Shown: piece by piece, positions 19,934 to 30,109 of the stretch
Position numbering within the stretch: the stretch's first letter is position 1
Layout: each line of letters opens with the position of its first letter
Origin: Algoriphagus litoralis
GTDB lineage: Bacteria > Bacteroidota > Bacteroidia > Cytophagales > Cyclobacteriaceae
DNA length: 64,000 bases
Assembly (NCBI RefSeq): GCF_003259255.1
Contig: NZ_QGOL01000013.1
Location: forward strand, 1-64,000
Reading direction: 5' to 3'
Position numbers and translations under genes: made by a program
The notes under the pieces: generated by a model
Database searches by the model: none
What the model was told of the DNA's origin: nothing
What the model saw: only the letters and a program-made list of their open reading frames with translations

Positions 19934-20509
19934 GTATTTGTTGATTTTGGTACGCCTACTCGTGTGGCTTTTCGGCATCCGCCCCGTTTGGGTAGTGGTT
20001 TCAGGTCTCCACTTTGTCAGATTTGAGTTCAGGAAAAATAAATACGATCCCTTTTGACTAAAATTGAAAAACAAGTCCTGCTACGTCATTTGCCAATTAT
20101 GAAATTGTGCTGGGTACTGCAGAGGCTAAGGTTTAACTTTAAGTGGTAAAGGTCTTAATGGGTGCCAATTAGTTGAAACCCTATGCTGTAGTAAAAAATA
20201 GTGGCGGCATTTACTTCTTACTAAAATAAAAATTTGAACCATTCGAATTGAAAAAGAACAAAAAATATTTCATCCAAAACTTAGAAAGTCAAGGTGGATA
20301 AAATGTGTTTTTTTCTCCTAATGCAAAAGGAAATTTTGCTGGGTACCAGCAGGGGTAGAATCAATTTCGATAAGCGCAATTCATCGAAGTTTCAGATTTA
20401 GCTGAATCTCAAAAAAAAGGTCGGCGTCTAGGGAAAGTAAAAGGTTCTAAAGGCGACTTTAATTTTTTCGAATATTCCTACTTCTCCATGGTGTTCCGTA
20501 TGCCAGCAT
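19934..20509. other. Long intergenic region with an imperfect direct repeat
   Basis: Between two minus-strand genes. It holds a 17-base near-identical direct repeat: 20101-20117 (GAAATTGTGCTGGGTAC) and 20330-20346 (GAAATTTTGCTGGGTAC), 229 bases apart. Both read E-I-x-L-G-T in the same relative frame, but stop codons follow within 20 codons. It could be decayed coding sequence. No intact gene or RNA is recognised. Confidence 0.4.
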
Positions 20510-21328
20510 TTACATCAGTGTGCCACTCTCTGGATCAAAGAAAAATCCAACTTCAGGATTAGGTTTGCGGTAGTGGACAAGGCTTGCCCGGTGCTGAGAT
20601 CCTCGTTTAAAAACATGGATAGGAATTAGGAATACTTCCTCAGGTGCTTGGGGTGTGCCACCCAAACCCAGCACGATAAAAGTTGGCTTGCCTGTTTCTT
20701 TGGAAAATTCCTGATATCGTTCCAGCTGTTTGTCCTCGGCAAACCTAATGTAATCTCCTTCCTGTTTTGCCCTCCATTTGCATTCTACCGCAATCGGAAA
20801 CCTTCCTTCGACTGTGTTAGCTGTCACTTGGATATCAGGATCAAGGTGGGTACTCGTATATCGCCCCGCTAAAAATTTGTCTCCCGCCCAATGATCAAGC
20901 CGGAAATACCTTGGGTTGAGCAACTGGAATACATATCTCTCAAAAGCTAACCCAGGATTGAGGTCAGGATCGAAACTAAAGGATTCTTCACCTTCCAGAC
21001 CAAATAAATCCTCTCGGAGCTGTTGAATCAATTCATCGGGATCTTTCCCGACCATCCTGGCCTTCTCTCGTAGCATCAATTCTTCACCTTTGCTCAATTT
21101 CCCATCTTCCAGCGCAAGGGTAATCGCCTCTTCCAAAATTATACTTGGCTCCTCTGTGTTTTCAATCAATTCGTCCTGCTCCGAAGTGAATTTGGACTCT
21201 TTGGGATTAAGAATCGTATCATCCATTTTGTAAGTTGATTCTTTGGAGGATTTTCTGATAAGGATCACAACAGCACAAAACCCAAGGATTAAGGAAACAG
21301 CAAGAAGATAAAAGTAACTAGAAGGCAT
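20510..21328 (-). CDS. Membrane-anchored protein with TerB-like helices and a restriction-endonuclease-like domain
   Basis: 272 residues. One N-terminal transmembrane helix (about 6-24) is followed by a charged linker. A helical segment (EEAITLALEDGKLSKGEELM) resembles tellurite-resistance TerB-type acidic helices. The C-terminal domain, about 125-272, has the order of a PD-(D/E)xK nuclease fold: LAFERYVFQLL helix, then Asp in LDPDIQVT, then ExK-like VECKWR, then a helix with KQLERYQEF. The catalytic D and E-C-K appear present. Function is unknown. Possibilities are a DNA-acting nuclease held at the membrane or a catalytically quiet scaffold. No methylase or defence partner is adjacent. Confidence 0.65.
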   Translation of the reverse strand: MPSSYFYLLAVSLILGFCAVVILIRKSSKESTYKMDDTILNPKESKFTSEQDELIENTEEPSIILEEAITLALEDGKLSKGEELMLREKARMVGKDPDELIQQLREDLFGLEGEESFSFDPDLNPGLAFERYVFQLLNPRYFRLDHWAGDKFLAGRYTSTHLDPDIQVTANTVEGRFPIAVECKWRAKQEGDYIRFAEDKQLERYQEFSKETGKPTFIVLGLGGTPQAPEEVFLIPIHVFKRGSQHRASLVHYRKPNPEVGFFFDPESGTLM

Positions 21329-21656
21329 ACTCTTTAGGGTTGAAAAACAAGACTCATCGGGATATATTTCGAAATGTAGCCTAAGGATTATATGTTAATT
21401 CCTGACAAATTAGGTCTTGAATAATAACCCCACAATACCCAGTACTGGGTATTTTTTATATTAATTGATTTATTTATATAAAAAGTATAATTATTTGTAC
21501 AGCAAATTTGCTTTTTATACTTATTAGCTAAATTCTTAAGAATAAAAATCCCTAAAAAAATCAAATCTTTTGAAAATAATTTCAATCCCGAATTTTTCAC
21601 TCTGAGAAGGAAATGTGGGATTCGTCTCGGTTCAATGGATGGATTGTTAGCGATTT
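21329..21656. other. Intergenic region, nothing recognised
   Basis: Very AT-rich spacer of about 330 bases, likely containing the promoter of the nuclease-like gene. The short minus-strand frame inside it is composed of low-complexity Asn/Lys/Ile codons and is not credible. Confidence 0.4.
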
Positions 21657-22214
21657 CTATAGCAGGCTATCGATTACTTCAGGAAAATATCGATGCTCCA
21701 ACTCATGAACTTTTGCGGCTATAGTCTCTGGAGTATCCTCAGGCACAAGGGGTGTAGCTGCCTGAAAAACAATTTTCCCTTCATCATAGTGCTCGTTCAC
21801 CAAATGGATGGTGATCCCGGTTTGAGTTTCCCCCGCAGCTTTGACGGCCTCATGTACATGATGTCCATACATGCCTTTCCCCCCGTAGCTTGGCAATAAT
21901 GCTGGGTGGATATTCACCATTCGCTCGGGAAATGCCCGGATCAGTTCTGCCGGGATTTTTAACAAAAAGCCGGCTAAAATCACCCAATCAATCTTTTCAG
22001 TCAACAGTTTTTCAAGGAGGATTCCACTGTCGAGCTCTTTTTTTGAAAAAGTAAGCGAAGGGACTCCGAATTTTTTAGCACGTTCCAATACAAAAGCATC
22101 GGACTTATTCGATGCGATCAAGGCAATTTTTGCTTTGGTGGAATTTTTAAAGAATTCCATGATTTTTTCGGCATTGGAGCCGCTGCCTGATGCAAGGATG
22201 GCGATTCGGGTCAT
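21657..22214 (-). CDS. purN: Phosphoribosylglycinamide formyltransferase
   Basis: 185 residues from the ATG at 22214; a start 35 codons upstream would add a tail foreign to the family. ILASGSGSNAEKIM is the substrate phosphate loop. The catalytic triad is visible as Asn and His in VNIHPALLPSYGGKG and Asp in EHYDEG. It uses 10-formyl-THF to formylate GAR in de novo purine synthesis. Cytoplasmic. Confidence 0.95.
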   Translation of the reverse strand: MTRIAILASGSGSNAEKIMEFFKNSTKAKIALIASNKSDAFVLERAKKFGVPSLTFSKKELDSGILLEKLLTEKIDWVILAGFLLKIPAELIRAFPERMVNIHPALLPSYGGKGMYGHHVHEAVKAAGETQTGITIHLVNEHYDEGKIVFQAATPLVPEDTPETIAAKVHELEHRYFPEVIDSLL

Positions 22215-22456
22215 TCGGATACAATATTTTAGTGGCAAAGGTGACCTTCGGTTGAGGTTTCGGAATTGCCACTGCAAGGTAGGAAAGGAGAACTCTTGTT
22301 TCAAAACTTCCGGGATCATTCAAAAGAAATCCCAAAGATTTCAAGGATTAGTTCAGGTGAAATGTCCCTGCTGCAATCCAGGATATCTTTGGGAAAAAGA
22401 AGCCGGGTAAAAGTCAATTTTTAGGCTGGAGTCTGCCCAGCAGTGGTTTCAATTAT

Positions 22457-22888
22457 TTATTCCTCTCCTGGCTTCAGATCGTAATTGACCATCCAGCCAA
22501 TGCCAAATTGGTCCTCGAAGCTCCCGAAATAGGCTCCCCAAAATGTTTTTTGGTAATCCATTTCGACTTTTCCTCCTACAGAAAGTGCACTGAAAATCCG
22601 CGCGCCCTCTTCTTGAGAGTCAGCATTGAGTGATACGTAGTTGTGATTGCCTTTGATCCACACATGGCCCATACTTGGACTGGTATCACTTGCCATGATT
22701 TTCAGCGAGTCTGTGATAGCAAGGCTGATGTGCATCACCCTGTTTTTTTCATCTTCTGGCAGGTCCATACCCGGAGCTTCGCCAAAGTAGCTGATTCCAC
22801 CTTCGAATTCTCCTCCGAGGATGGACTTGTAAAAGGTCATGGCTTCCTCTGCCTTGCCGTCAAAGTTGAGATAGGGATAAATATTCAT
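22457..22888 (-). CDS. VOC superfamily protein, PhnB-like
   Basis: 143 residues. The glyoxalase/bleomycin fold is recognised by YLNFDGKAEEAMTFYKSILG at the N-terminus, the middle SDTSPSMGH and the C-terminal FGSFEDQFGIGWMVNY, all typical of the PhnB/DUF1428-like subgroup. No metal-ligand set can be assigned, and the role of these proteins is not settled. It is followed downstream by purN; the DoxX-like gene lies 29 bases upstream on the same strand, suggesting one transcript. Confidence 0.85.
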   Translation of the reverse strand: MNIYPYLNFDGKAEEAMTFYKSILGGEFEGGISYFGEAPGMDLPEDEKNRVMHISLAITDSLKIMASDTSPSMGHVWIKGNHNYVSLNADSQEEGARIFSALSVGGKVEMDYQKTFWGAYFGSFEDQFGIGWMVNYDLKPGEE

Positions 22889-22917
22889 AGTGCTTGGGGG
22901 TTGAGTTTGAACCCAAT

Positions 22918-23514
22918 TTAGGAATTCGCAGGAATCTTTGGAATGAAAAAATTGTCCACTTTGAAACTATATATCCCTAGAAATACCCCAAAGGCAGAGC
23001 TTAAAAAGGCGAGGGTGAGATTCTCAAAGGAAATTGGAATAGATACCATTTGAAGAGCCCAGGCTGCGATCCAAGTGAGATGACCTTGCCATGTTTTTTC
23101 GCTACGGAATTTAATCTGTTTTGCATGCTTTCCTTCCTCGATGAGTGGTCTGAGAAAATCTCTGTACTGATAAAGGATAAATAAATCCATCAGAAATAAT
23201 ACGCCGAGAACATAAGGTGTTCCGGCCCATTTTTGAGAAATCGTCACCATCAGAATAGTCAAAATCATGGGAATCATCATAATTCCTCCGATGAGCTTGT
23301 ATCGAGTAGTGAGCAGCATAAATCCAATAGTGATCTGGCAAACACCAATGAATTCTGCAAAAAGCCCCAAGTCAAATTCCTGTAATTGCTCGACCAGTTT
23401 GGGAGGACCAATCCAGCCAATGAACTGATGTCCTGCAAATAGTTTCACCATTCCTGCTGACCAAAAGGTGAAGCCCAAAAAGCAGGAAATCAAGAGCGGG
23501 AATACTTTTTTCAT
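22918..23514 (-). CDS. DoxX-like integral membrane protein
   Basis: 198 residues with about five hydrophobic helices. The pattern FTFWSAGMVKLFAGHQFIGW, then EFIGVCQITIGFMLL, then a helix pair fits the DoxX/MauE-like four-helix family. An additional C-terminal pair of helices follows a basic linker. The family includes subunits of terminal oxidases and redox-linked membrane proteins. No specific role can be given. Co-directional with the PhnB-like gene. Confidence 0.7.
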   Translation of the reverse strand: MKKVFPLLISCFLGFTFWSAGMVKLFAGHQFIGWIGPPKLVEQLQEFDLGLFAEFIGVCQITIGFMLLTTRYKLIGGIMMIPMILTILMVTISQKWAGTPYVLGVLFLMDLFILYQYRDFLRPLIEEGKHAKQIKFRSEKTWQGHLTWIAAWALQMVSIPISFENLTLAFLSSAFGVFLGIYSFKVDNFFIPKIPANS

Positions 23515-23656
23515 ATTGGAGGATATAGGGAGGATGCCTACCGGGTCAAAAAGTTACACAGATTCTTTTTTTTTGGAATAAAGTAACCTACGCCAGCATC
23601 AAAGATTTCCCTCTTTCTTTTTATTTTGGCAGGAAATCAACCTTTTTGATCAAATT

Positions 23657-24196
23657 ATGTCAGCAAGTGAATTGGGAGTGGGAAGTCGGATTGGGCATCC
23701 CAAGTTTGGAACAGGAGTCATTGTATCTGTCGATGAGACGTATTATAAAATCTATTTTTCGACGCTGGAGGAAGTCAAAACCTTGGCCAGGGATTATGAA
23801 GGATTCACAGTAGTAGAAGCCAAAGTTCCCGACTTTCCGATGCTCACCATGAAAGATGTGGAGCGGGCGATTCGTGAAGCGCTCATAGCCACTGCAGAGC
23901 GAGCTCCATTGGTGCCTTTGGGAGGAAAGTGGATGGGGGGAACCTTGGTGATCGAGCCTTCAGACCGTAACCTACAATCCAAAGAAATCCCGCTGGAGAC
24001 ATTCTTTCATAAGATTGTCATGGTTCGGGAAAAGCTCCGGGTACTTGAGCAAAATATCAACAATCATCCAAAGCTGGATGACGAAGACCGTGTCAATCTC
24101 CAACAATACATCACCCGATGCTATGGATCATTGACTACCTTCAATGTGCTTTTTGCCTACAAAGAAGATCAGTTTAAAGGAAGCGGGAAAGAGTAA
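23657..24196 (+). CDS. Conserved protein with an N-terminal tudor-like domain
   Basis: 179 residues, no signal or membrane segment. Residues 5-45 (VGSRIGHPKFGTGVIVSVDE) resemble the small tudor-like beta barrel at the C-terminus of UvrD/PcrA helicases, which docks on RNA polymerase. The rest is helical, with a charged middle (MKDVERAIREALIATAERAP) and a C-terminal helix pair. I do not know a function for the full-length protein. It converges on dnaA. Interaction with nucleic acid or RNA polymerase is inference from the domain only. Confidence 0.7.
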   Translation: MSASELGVGSRIGHPKFGTGVIVSVDETYYKIYFSTLEEVKTLARDYEGFTVVEAKVPDFPMLTMKDVERAIREALIATAERAPLVPLGGKWMGGTLVIEPSDRNLQSKEIPLETFFHKIVMVREKLRVLEQNINNHPKLDDEDRVNLQQYITRCYGSLTTFNVLFAYKEDQFKGSGKE

Positions 24197-24243
24197 GGAT
24201 TCTTAAGAAGTGAAGGTGGGAGAGCGGAACCAGAAAATGATAA

Positions 24244-25659
24244 TCAATACGATCTCATCTTGAATTTCTTCTTGAGTTCACCTACAGAATGCTTGAAACT
24301 GGAGTCAGTCTCGATCATGTCATTCACTGTCTGGACGGCATGGATGACTGTACTGTGATCTCGGCCTCCAAAGTGATATCCGATCGATTTGAGCGAATGA
24401 TTGGTGAATTCTTTTGAAAAATACATCGCCACCTGTCTGGCGATTACGATTTCTTTTTTGCGAGTCTTAGCCTTCAGGTCCTCCAGTTGGATGCCAAAAT
24501 ACTCCGAAACAGCCTTTTGGATAAAATCTATCCCGACCTCGGTTTCAATGTCTTTGATGAAGTTCTTGATGACGGTCTTGGCAAGTTCCAGACTGATTTC
24601 TACCCGATTTAGGGAGGCATGCGCGATAAGCGAGATCAAAATTCCCTCTAATTCTCGGACATTGGTATCCACTGAATAGGCCAAATACTCGACCACATCA
24701 TCGGGAATCAAAATGCCCTCCGACTGCATTTTGCGACGGATGATAGCTACCCGGGTTTCAAAATCCGGCATTTGCAGATCCGCAGTCAGCCCCCACTTAA
24801 ATCGGGAAAGTAGACGCTCTTCCAGACCTTTCAGATCCCTAGGAGGACAATCCGAAGTCATGATAATCTGCTTTTTGTTTTGATGGAGGTGGTTGAAAAT
24901 GTGGAAAAACATCTCCTGAGTTCGGTCTTTTCCAGCCAAAAACTGAATGTCGTCAATAATCAGGACATCCACCTGCATGTAGAAATTGGTGAAACTTTTC
25001 ACATTGCCATCTTTGATGGAATCCATGAATTGGTTCACAAATTTTTCCGAAGAAACGTAAAGTACAAATTTGTCTTCCGGGCCGTTTTTGATTTCGTTCC
25101 CGATGGCTTGCACCAGGTGAGTTTTGCCCAGCCCCACGCCACCATACACCATGAGCGGATTGAATGAGGTAATTCCCGGCTTGGTTGCAACGGCAAATCC
25201 CGCAGAGCGTGCTAGCCTATTGCAATCCCCTTCGATGTAGGTATTGAAAGAGTAATTTGGATTCAGATTACTTTGAGTCAGCATATCCGCATTCAGGGAC
25301 TGCATCTCAAATGGAGTCTTGACCTCAGCCTGAATAGCCGGCTTTTTGGCGGCAGCATTTCCCTGTGGAAATGAAACCACATAGGGTTGATTGTTGGAGT
25401 TGCCCTTGTCTACTACTACCGCATATTCCAAACGTCCATTTTGGCCCAGTGTATTTTTAATGGCAAGCTTTAAAACCTGCACGTAGTTGTCTTCCAACCA
25501 TTCATAGAAAAATTGGCTTGGCACTTGAATCGTCAAGCTTGAACCTTCGAGTTTGATTGGATTAATGGGTTTAAACCAAGTTGAAAAGCTCTGCTCGTTT
25601 ACGTGTTCTTCTATGACACGCAAACACTCATTCCATACGGCGCTAGCTTCCAAACTCAT
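24244..25659 (-). CDS. dnaA: Chromosomal replication initiator DnaA
   Basis: 471 residues with all four domains: N-terminal helicase-loading domain (about 1-80), a linker, the AAA+ domain with Walker A GGVGLGKTH (173-181) and Walker B LIIDDIQFLAGK, and the C-terminal DNA-binding domain with the signature FGGRDHSTVIHA. It binds DnaA boxes and opens oriC. It is not next to dnaN or recF here, which is common in Bacteroidota. Confidence 0.97.
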   Translation of the reverse strand: MSLEASAVWNECLRVIEEHVNEQSFSTWFKPINPIKLEGSSLTIQVPSQFFYEWLEDNYVQVLKLAIKNTLGQNGRLEYAVVVDKGNSNNQPYVVSFPQGNAAAKKPAIQAEVKTPFEMQSLNADMLTQSNLNPNYSFNTYIEGDCNRLARSAGFAVATKPGITSFNPLMVYGGVGLGKTHLVQAIGNEIKNGPEDKFVLYVSSEKFVNQFMDSIKDGNVKSFTNFYMQVDVLIIDDIQFLAGKDRTQEMFFHIFNHLHQNKKQIIMTSDCPPRDLKGLEERLLSRFKWGLTADLQMPDFETRVAIIRRKMQSEGILIPDDVVEYLAYSVDTNVRELEGILISLIAHASLNRVEISLELAKTVIKNFIKDIETEVGIDFIQKAVSEYFGIQLEDLKAKTRKKEIVIARQVAMYFSKEFTNHSLKSIGYHFGGRDHSTVIHAVQTVNDMIETDSSFKHSVGELKKKFKMRSY

Positions 25660-26025
25660 TTAGAAAAGACTTAGATTGTAATCTGGGATACCTCGACGGT
25701 TGCAAGGGGGTCAAATTTGTGGAAAATTAACTTAAATAAAAAATCAAATTGGACTTGAAAAAGTCAATAATTGGATAATTTTCTGTCGCTACCAAATAAT
25801 CTATGGCGAATTTATTTCTTATTGTTGATTGAGGTGATCTCATATAGTTAGACGAAATTATCTCCTTGAATTTGGTGCAGGGGCAGTTTTTTTTAGTTAA
25901 GGACTGAGGCTTAAGGTCTTACTCTTTTTCAATTCTGCACTTCGAATGATTAGTTGATTTCACTGGCAATTAGACAGGCATTCCTTATTTTTGACTTGAT
26001 CCGAAACGGATAAAAAAACCCAATT
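25660..26025. other. Spacer between dnaA and the mutase operon
   Basis: AT-rich divergent spacer of 366 bases. A DnaA-box-like TTTTCCACA (minus, 25727-25719) lies near the dnaA start, and a weaker TTATCCAAT at 25778-25770. These could serve dnaA autoregulation. Two imperfect boxes are too few to call an origin. A TAnnTTTG element (TATTTTTG, 25986-25993) lies 33 bases before the mutase start and is a fair -7 candidate. Confidence 0.4.
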
Positions 26026-27420
26026 ATGACTCAATTGCTTTTTTCAGATTTTGCACCAGCCAATAAAGAGTCCTGGATCAGTCAGGCAATCAAAGATCTC
26101 AAAGGAAAGGATTTTGATAGTAGCCTGAAATCCTCGCTTTGGGATGAAATTGAAATTGCCCCATTTTACACACAGGAGGATGCTCTTGTGGGTAAAGAAA
26201 TTCCTGCAAACAGCTTTGAAAATTCCCCGGAGATTGGAGGCTTTCCATCTAGAAATTGGGTGAATTACTTCAAGGTTTCCGCTCAAAAATCCAATAAGCA
26301 AGTACTGAATGCTCTGGAGAATGGAGCAAATGGTCTGATCCTTTGTCTTCAGGGTCAAGAGGATTTGAAACAATTATTACAGGAGGTAAGACCGGAATAC
26401 ATCTCCATTTTGATCAAGCCTCAAGGGGATCCCACTGCAGCTATGGATACCTTTCTTACTTGGGTAAGAGCTATAGGTGTGGATGAAAGTAGGCTGAATG
26501 GCGGACTTCTTTGGTCTCCGATGGATATGCTTTTTGAGGAGGGGAAAAGTCTGGTGGAAGCGACCCAGAAGTTGAATTCGATCTTGGACCTTTGTCCCAA
26601 GTCCTCCAATTTCTATGGATTTCATTTTAATTTCACCAGATACGCGGAGGCAGGAGCTTCTGGTCTTGATGAATTGATCTTAGGTTTTGGAGAAATGATC
26701 GATTTGTTGGACCAATCAGGGATTGATCCAAACCGACTTTTTGGGAAAGGTGCTTTTTTTACAGCTGTGGGGGATTTGCATTTTCCTGAAATTGCCAAAC
26801 TCAAGGCGCTCCGCCTTTTCGCCACCACTCTGGCATTGCAGTATGATATTGAGCTGAAGCCTCAGGATATTTCCATTTTTGCAAAAACTTCAGCTTGGAG
26901 CAAATCGACTATAGATGCCAATACGAACCTTATCAGACAAACCTATGAAGCGATGGCGGCAGTATTGGGAGGAGCAAATGCACTTTGGGTAGCGCCGCTT
27001 CAGGATGAAAAGGCTAGCGAATTGGAATTAAGGATTGCCAGAAATGTTTCTTCAATTTTAGTTCACGAATCGTATCTGGACAAGGTCGCAGATCCCGCTG
27101 CAGGATCGTATTATTTGGATTTTCTGATCGATCAACTTCGTGAAAAGACCAAAGCCGGACTTCAAAAACTCGAGGAGAAAGGTGGCTGGTATCAGAACTT
27201 TGAACTTGGTCATATCCATCAGCAAATCCGTGAAAGTCGCGAAAAACAACAAAACCAGGTTCTTTTGGGAGAAATTGCTAAGATCGGCGTGAATAAATAT
27301 CCAGCTTCCAATTCTTTGAAAAATGATCTCGATTTCCTTCCAGTGGAAGAAAAGTCAAAGCAATTAAATCCAAGTCGGTCTTCGTTTTTGGTGGAACTTA
27401 AAAATCAAACTGAGGCATGA
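26026..27420 (+). CDS. mutA: Methylmalonyl-CoA mutase small subunit
   Basis: 464 residues, the length of the non-catalytic beta subunit. It shows the TIM-barrel core of the family ([73 protein letters not shown]) but no B12-binding DxHxxG domain, as expected for MutA. It pairs with the next gene, with which it overlaps by four bases (ATGA), so the two subunits are translationally coupled. Together they interconvert succinyl-CoA and (R)-methylmalonyl-CoA in propionate metabolism. Confidence 0.95.
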   Translation: MTQLLFSDFAPANKESWISQAIKDLKGKDFDSSLKSSLWDEIEIAPFYTQEDALVGKEIPANSFENSPEIGGFPSRNWVNYFKVSAQKSNKQVLNALENGANGLILCLQGQEDLKQLLQEVRPEYISILIKPQGDPTAAMDTFLTWVRAIGVDESRLNGGLLWSPMDMLFEEGKSLVEATQKLNSILDLCPKSSNFYGFHFNFTRYAEAGASGLDELILGFGEMIDLLDQSGIDPNRLFGKGAFFTAVGDLHFPEIAKLKALRLFATTLALQYDIELKPQDISIFAKTSAWSKSTIDANTNLIRQTYEAMAAVLGGANALWVAPLQDEKASELELRIARNVSSILVHESYLDKVADPAAGSYYLDFLIDQLREKTKAGLQKLEEKGGWYQNFELGHIHQQIRESREKQQNQVLLGEIAKIGVNKYPASNSLKNDLDFLPVEEKSKQLNPSRSSFLVELKNQTEA

Positions 27421-29537
27421 GACCAAATTTCAACAAGTGGAAAACCAGTCCCAACCTTCAAGACAACTTAACCAAGCCACAAATCTGGGAATCTCCTGAG
27501 CAAATTCCTGTACCGGATCGATTTGATCCAGCCGAAATAAAGAAGCTTCCTCATTTGGGTTTTGCAGCAGGAATTCCACCCTTTTTAAGAGGACCCTATA
27601 GCACGATGTACGTGCAACGACCTTGGACGATTCGACAATATGCTGGGTTTTCCACGGCAGAAGAGTCCAATGCTTTTTATCGGAAAAACTTAGCTGGAGG
27701 CCAGAAAGGACTTTCTGTAGCTTTTGACCTGGCCACACACCGGGGTTATGATTCAGATCACCCAAGAGTTCAGGGGGATGTGGGCAAAGCAGGTGTTGCG
27801 ATCGACACGGTAGAGGACATGAAGATCCTTTTTGACCAGATTCCACTGGATCAAATGTCAGTTTCCATGACCATGAACGGGGCTGTGATCCCGATTTTAG
27901 CCTTTTTTATTGTGGCAGCAGAGGAGCAGGGGGTGAGACCTGAGCAGCTTTCCGGTACGATCCAAAACGATATTTTGAAAGAATTCATGGTGCGTAACAC
28001 CTATATCTATCCTCCTCAGCCCAGCATGAAGCTGATTGCGGATATTTTTGAATTCACCTCGCAAAAGATGCCAAAATTCAACTCGATTTCTATTTCGGGT
28101 TACCATATGCAGGAGGCCGGAGCGACTGCGGATTTGGAGTTGGCTTATACACTTGCAGACGGATTGGAATATCTCAAAACAGGAATTAAAGCTGGGCTGG
28201 ATATCGATGACTTTGCACCTAGGCTTTCCTTTTTCTGGGCCGTTGGGATGAATTACTTCATGGAAATCGCCAAAATGAGAGCTGGTCGGCTACTCTGGGC
28301 AAAGATCGTCAAGCAGTTTCACCCGAAAGATCCGAAATCTCTCGCATTGCGGACCCACTGCCAAACGTCCGGATGGTCGCTTACAGAGCAGGATCCGTTC
28401 AACAATGTGACCCGTACGGCCATCGAAGCTTTGGCGGCAGCCATGGGACACACCCAGTCACTCCACACCAATTCTCTGGATGAGGCGATTGCCTTGCCGA
28501 CGGATTTTTCAGCTAGGATCGCCCGCAATACTCAACTGGTATTGCAGGAAGAAACGGGGATCACGCAGGTAGTAGATCCTTGGGGTGGTTCGTATTATGT
28601 AGAGTATTTGACTGATCAGCTGGCGCAAAGAGCTTGGGCTTTGATCGAAGAAGTAGAAGAACTTGGTGGTATGGCGAAAGCGATCGAAACAGGACTCCCA
28701 AAACTGCGAATCGAAGAAGCTGCAGCAAAAAAGCAAGCTAGAATCGATAGCGGAAGGGATATTATCGTCGGGGTGAATCGCTATCAGGTAGATGAAAAAA
28801 GTGAGATTGAAGTTCGTGACGTGGACAATCAGGCGGTCCGTGATTCACAGATTACCAGATTGCAGCAGGTGAAATCTAATCGGAATCAGGAAGAAGTGGC
28901 CAAAACGTTGGTTGCAATCACGGAGGCCGCAAAGTCCGGAGAAGGCAATTTGCTGGCGCTAGCAGTGGAAGCAGCGCGAAAAAGGGCTACTTTAGGAGAA
29001 ATCTCCGACGCGATGGAAAAGGTCTTTGGGCGGCATAAAGCCCAAACTCAGGCCATATCAGGAGTATATGCCTCAGAAGTGAAAAATCAAGAGTCATTCA
29101 AAAAAGCGCAGGAATTATCAGACCGCTTTGCGGAGGTTGAAGGACGTCGTCCCCGTATTTTGGTAGCCAAAATGGGGCAGGATGGACACGATCGCGGAGC
29201 CAAAGTCATTGCCACCGGATTTGCAGATTTGGGATTCGATGTGGATATCGGTCCACTATTCCAGACCCCGCAGGAAGTGGCAGAGCAGGCGGTAGAAAAT
29301 GACGTCCATATTGTCGGCGCTTCTTCGCTCGCAGCAGGGCATAAGACGTTGATACCTCAGTTGATTGCCGCATTGAGACAACTAGGGCGTCCAGATATCA
29401 TGGTTGTGGCCGGTGGAGTGATTCCGCAGCAGGATTATGATTTTCTGTTTGATGCAGGCGTTTCGGCAGTTTTTGGACCGGGAACGGTCCTTTCTGAAGC
29501 TGCGATAAATATTTTGGAAAAGTTAATGGAGGAATAA
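27417..29537 (+). CDS. mutB: Methylmalonyl-CoA mutase large, catalytic subunit
   Basis: 706 residues. Substrate-binding barrel with [16 protein letters not shown] (active-site Tyr75) and [14 protein letters not shown] (His230), both conserved catalytic positions. The C-terminal Rossmann-like domain binds cobalamin through DGHDRG (Asp589, His591, Gly594). It needs adenosylcobalamin and performs the radical carbon-skeleton rearrangement. A MeaB-type chaperone and methylmalonyl-CoA epimerase are not in the window. Confidence 0.97.
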   Translation: MRPNFNKWKTSPNLQDNLTKPQIWESPEQIPVPDRFDPAEIKKLPHLGFAAGIPPFLRGPYSTMYVQRPWTIRQYAGFSTAEESNAFYRKNLAGGQKGLSVAFDLATHRGYDSDHPRVQGDVGKAGVAIDTVEDMKILFDQIPLDQMSVSMTMNGAVIPILAFFIVAAEEQGVRPEQLSGTIQNDILKEFMVRNTYIYPPQPSMKLIADIFEFTSQKMPKFNSISISGYHMQEAGATADLELAYTLADGLEYLKTGIKAGLDIDDFAPRLSFFWAVGMNYFMEIAKMRAGRLLWAKIVKQFHPKDPKSLALRTHCQTSGWSLTEQDPFNNVTRTAIEALAAAMGHTQSLHTNSLDEAIALPTDFSARIARNTQLVLQEETGITQVVDPWGGSYYVEYLTDQLAQRAWALIEEVEELGGMAKAIETGLPKLRIEEAAAKKQARIDSGRDIIVGVNRYQVDEKSEIEVRDVDNQAVRDSQITRLQQVKSNRNQEEVAKTLVAITEAAKSGEGNLLALAVEAARKRATLGEISDAMEKVFGRHKAQTQAISGVYASEVKNQESFKKAQELSDRFAEVEGRRPRILVAKMGQDGHDRGAKVIATGFADLGFDVDIGPLFQTPQEVAEQAVENDVHIVGASSLAAGHKTLIPQLIAALRQLGRPDIMVVAGGVIPQQDYDFLFDAGVSAVFGPGTVLSEAAINILEKLMEE

Positions 29538-29546
29538 GCTGTTGCT

Positions 29547-30002
29547 TTACCGGATTTCTTCGACAGTTTGGTGAAAGTGGACAAGAAGCTTTTCCACTGA
29601 ATCCACAGCAGAATTGTAGTCAAAATGGCTTGGCTTGAGGTTGCGAATTTCAGGTTCCTTTTGAAGACTTAGATATTTGAGGCCGTTTATTTTCAATTCG
29701 GCTACGGTTCTATCTACTTGTTCCATCACGGTTTTTTCCAAAAAGTAAATTCTTGAACCATAATTAGGCGCGACGTGATAGTGTCCGTCCTTTTCTCCAA
29801 AGCAATCAAATTTTAAAATTTCCTTGTTGTATGCTTTCAAAATAACAGCTGGTCCTTTGCCGATAGCTAATATTTTCCAATAGACTAAGAAGGATAAATT
29901 GTCGCAGATGACAATTTCTTTCAAATCCATTCGCTTCACTGGATGGGAAACTGGATTAGGTAGGAGCTTAAGTTTTCTTAAAACTCTTTTTATTAGAGAC
30001 AT
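29547..30002 (-). CDS. Protein of unknown function
   Basis: 151 residues from the ATG at 30002; a start seven codons earlier is possible. I do not recognise the family. It has a basic N-terminus (SLIKRVLRKLKLLPNP), a beta-rich middle (FLVYWKILAIGKGPAVILKA, KDGHYHVAPNYG) and a C-terminal helix. No signal or membrane segment. The T-rich base composition matches the following glycan island more than the mutase genes, so it may be the island's edge. It ends ten bases from the mutB stop (convergent). Confidence 0.6.
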   Translation of the reverse strand: MSLIKRVLRKLKLLPNPVSHPVKRMDLKEIVICDNLSFLVYWKILAIGKGPAVILKAYNKEILKFDCFGEKDGHYHVAPNYGSRIYFLEKTVMEQVDRTVAELKINGLKYLSLQKEPEIRNLKPSHFDYNSAVDSVEKLLVHFHQTVEEIR

Positions 30003-30109
30003 TATTGATTTTTGTCTAACCAATGAAACATGTCGATAATTTAACTTAATAAAGGCAGGGGTTGAAGTTTCTTTTCAGATTTCTCTATTTTCGACTAAAT
30101 TATTTTGGA

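Noticed and set aside
19933..20057. 41-codon hydrophobic plus-strand frame divergent from the aquaporin ATG
   Set aside because: One helix and a basic tail could be a small membrane peptide, but it has no supporting signal and its ATG is the complement of the aquaporin start.
21388..21600. 70-codon minus-strand frame
   Set aside because: Asn/Lys/Ile/Tyr low-complexity product in an AT-rich spacer.
25660..26025. Chromosome origin next to dnaA
   Set aside because: Only two imperfect DnaA-box-like sequences and no cluster; GC-skew over the genome would be needed.
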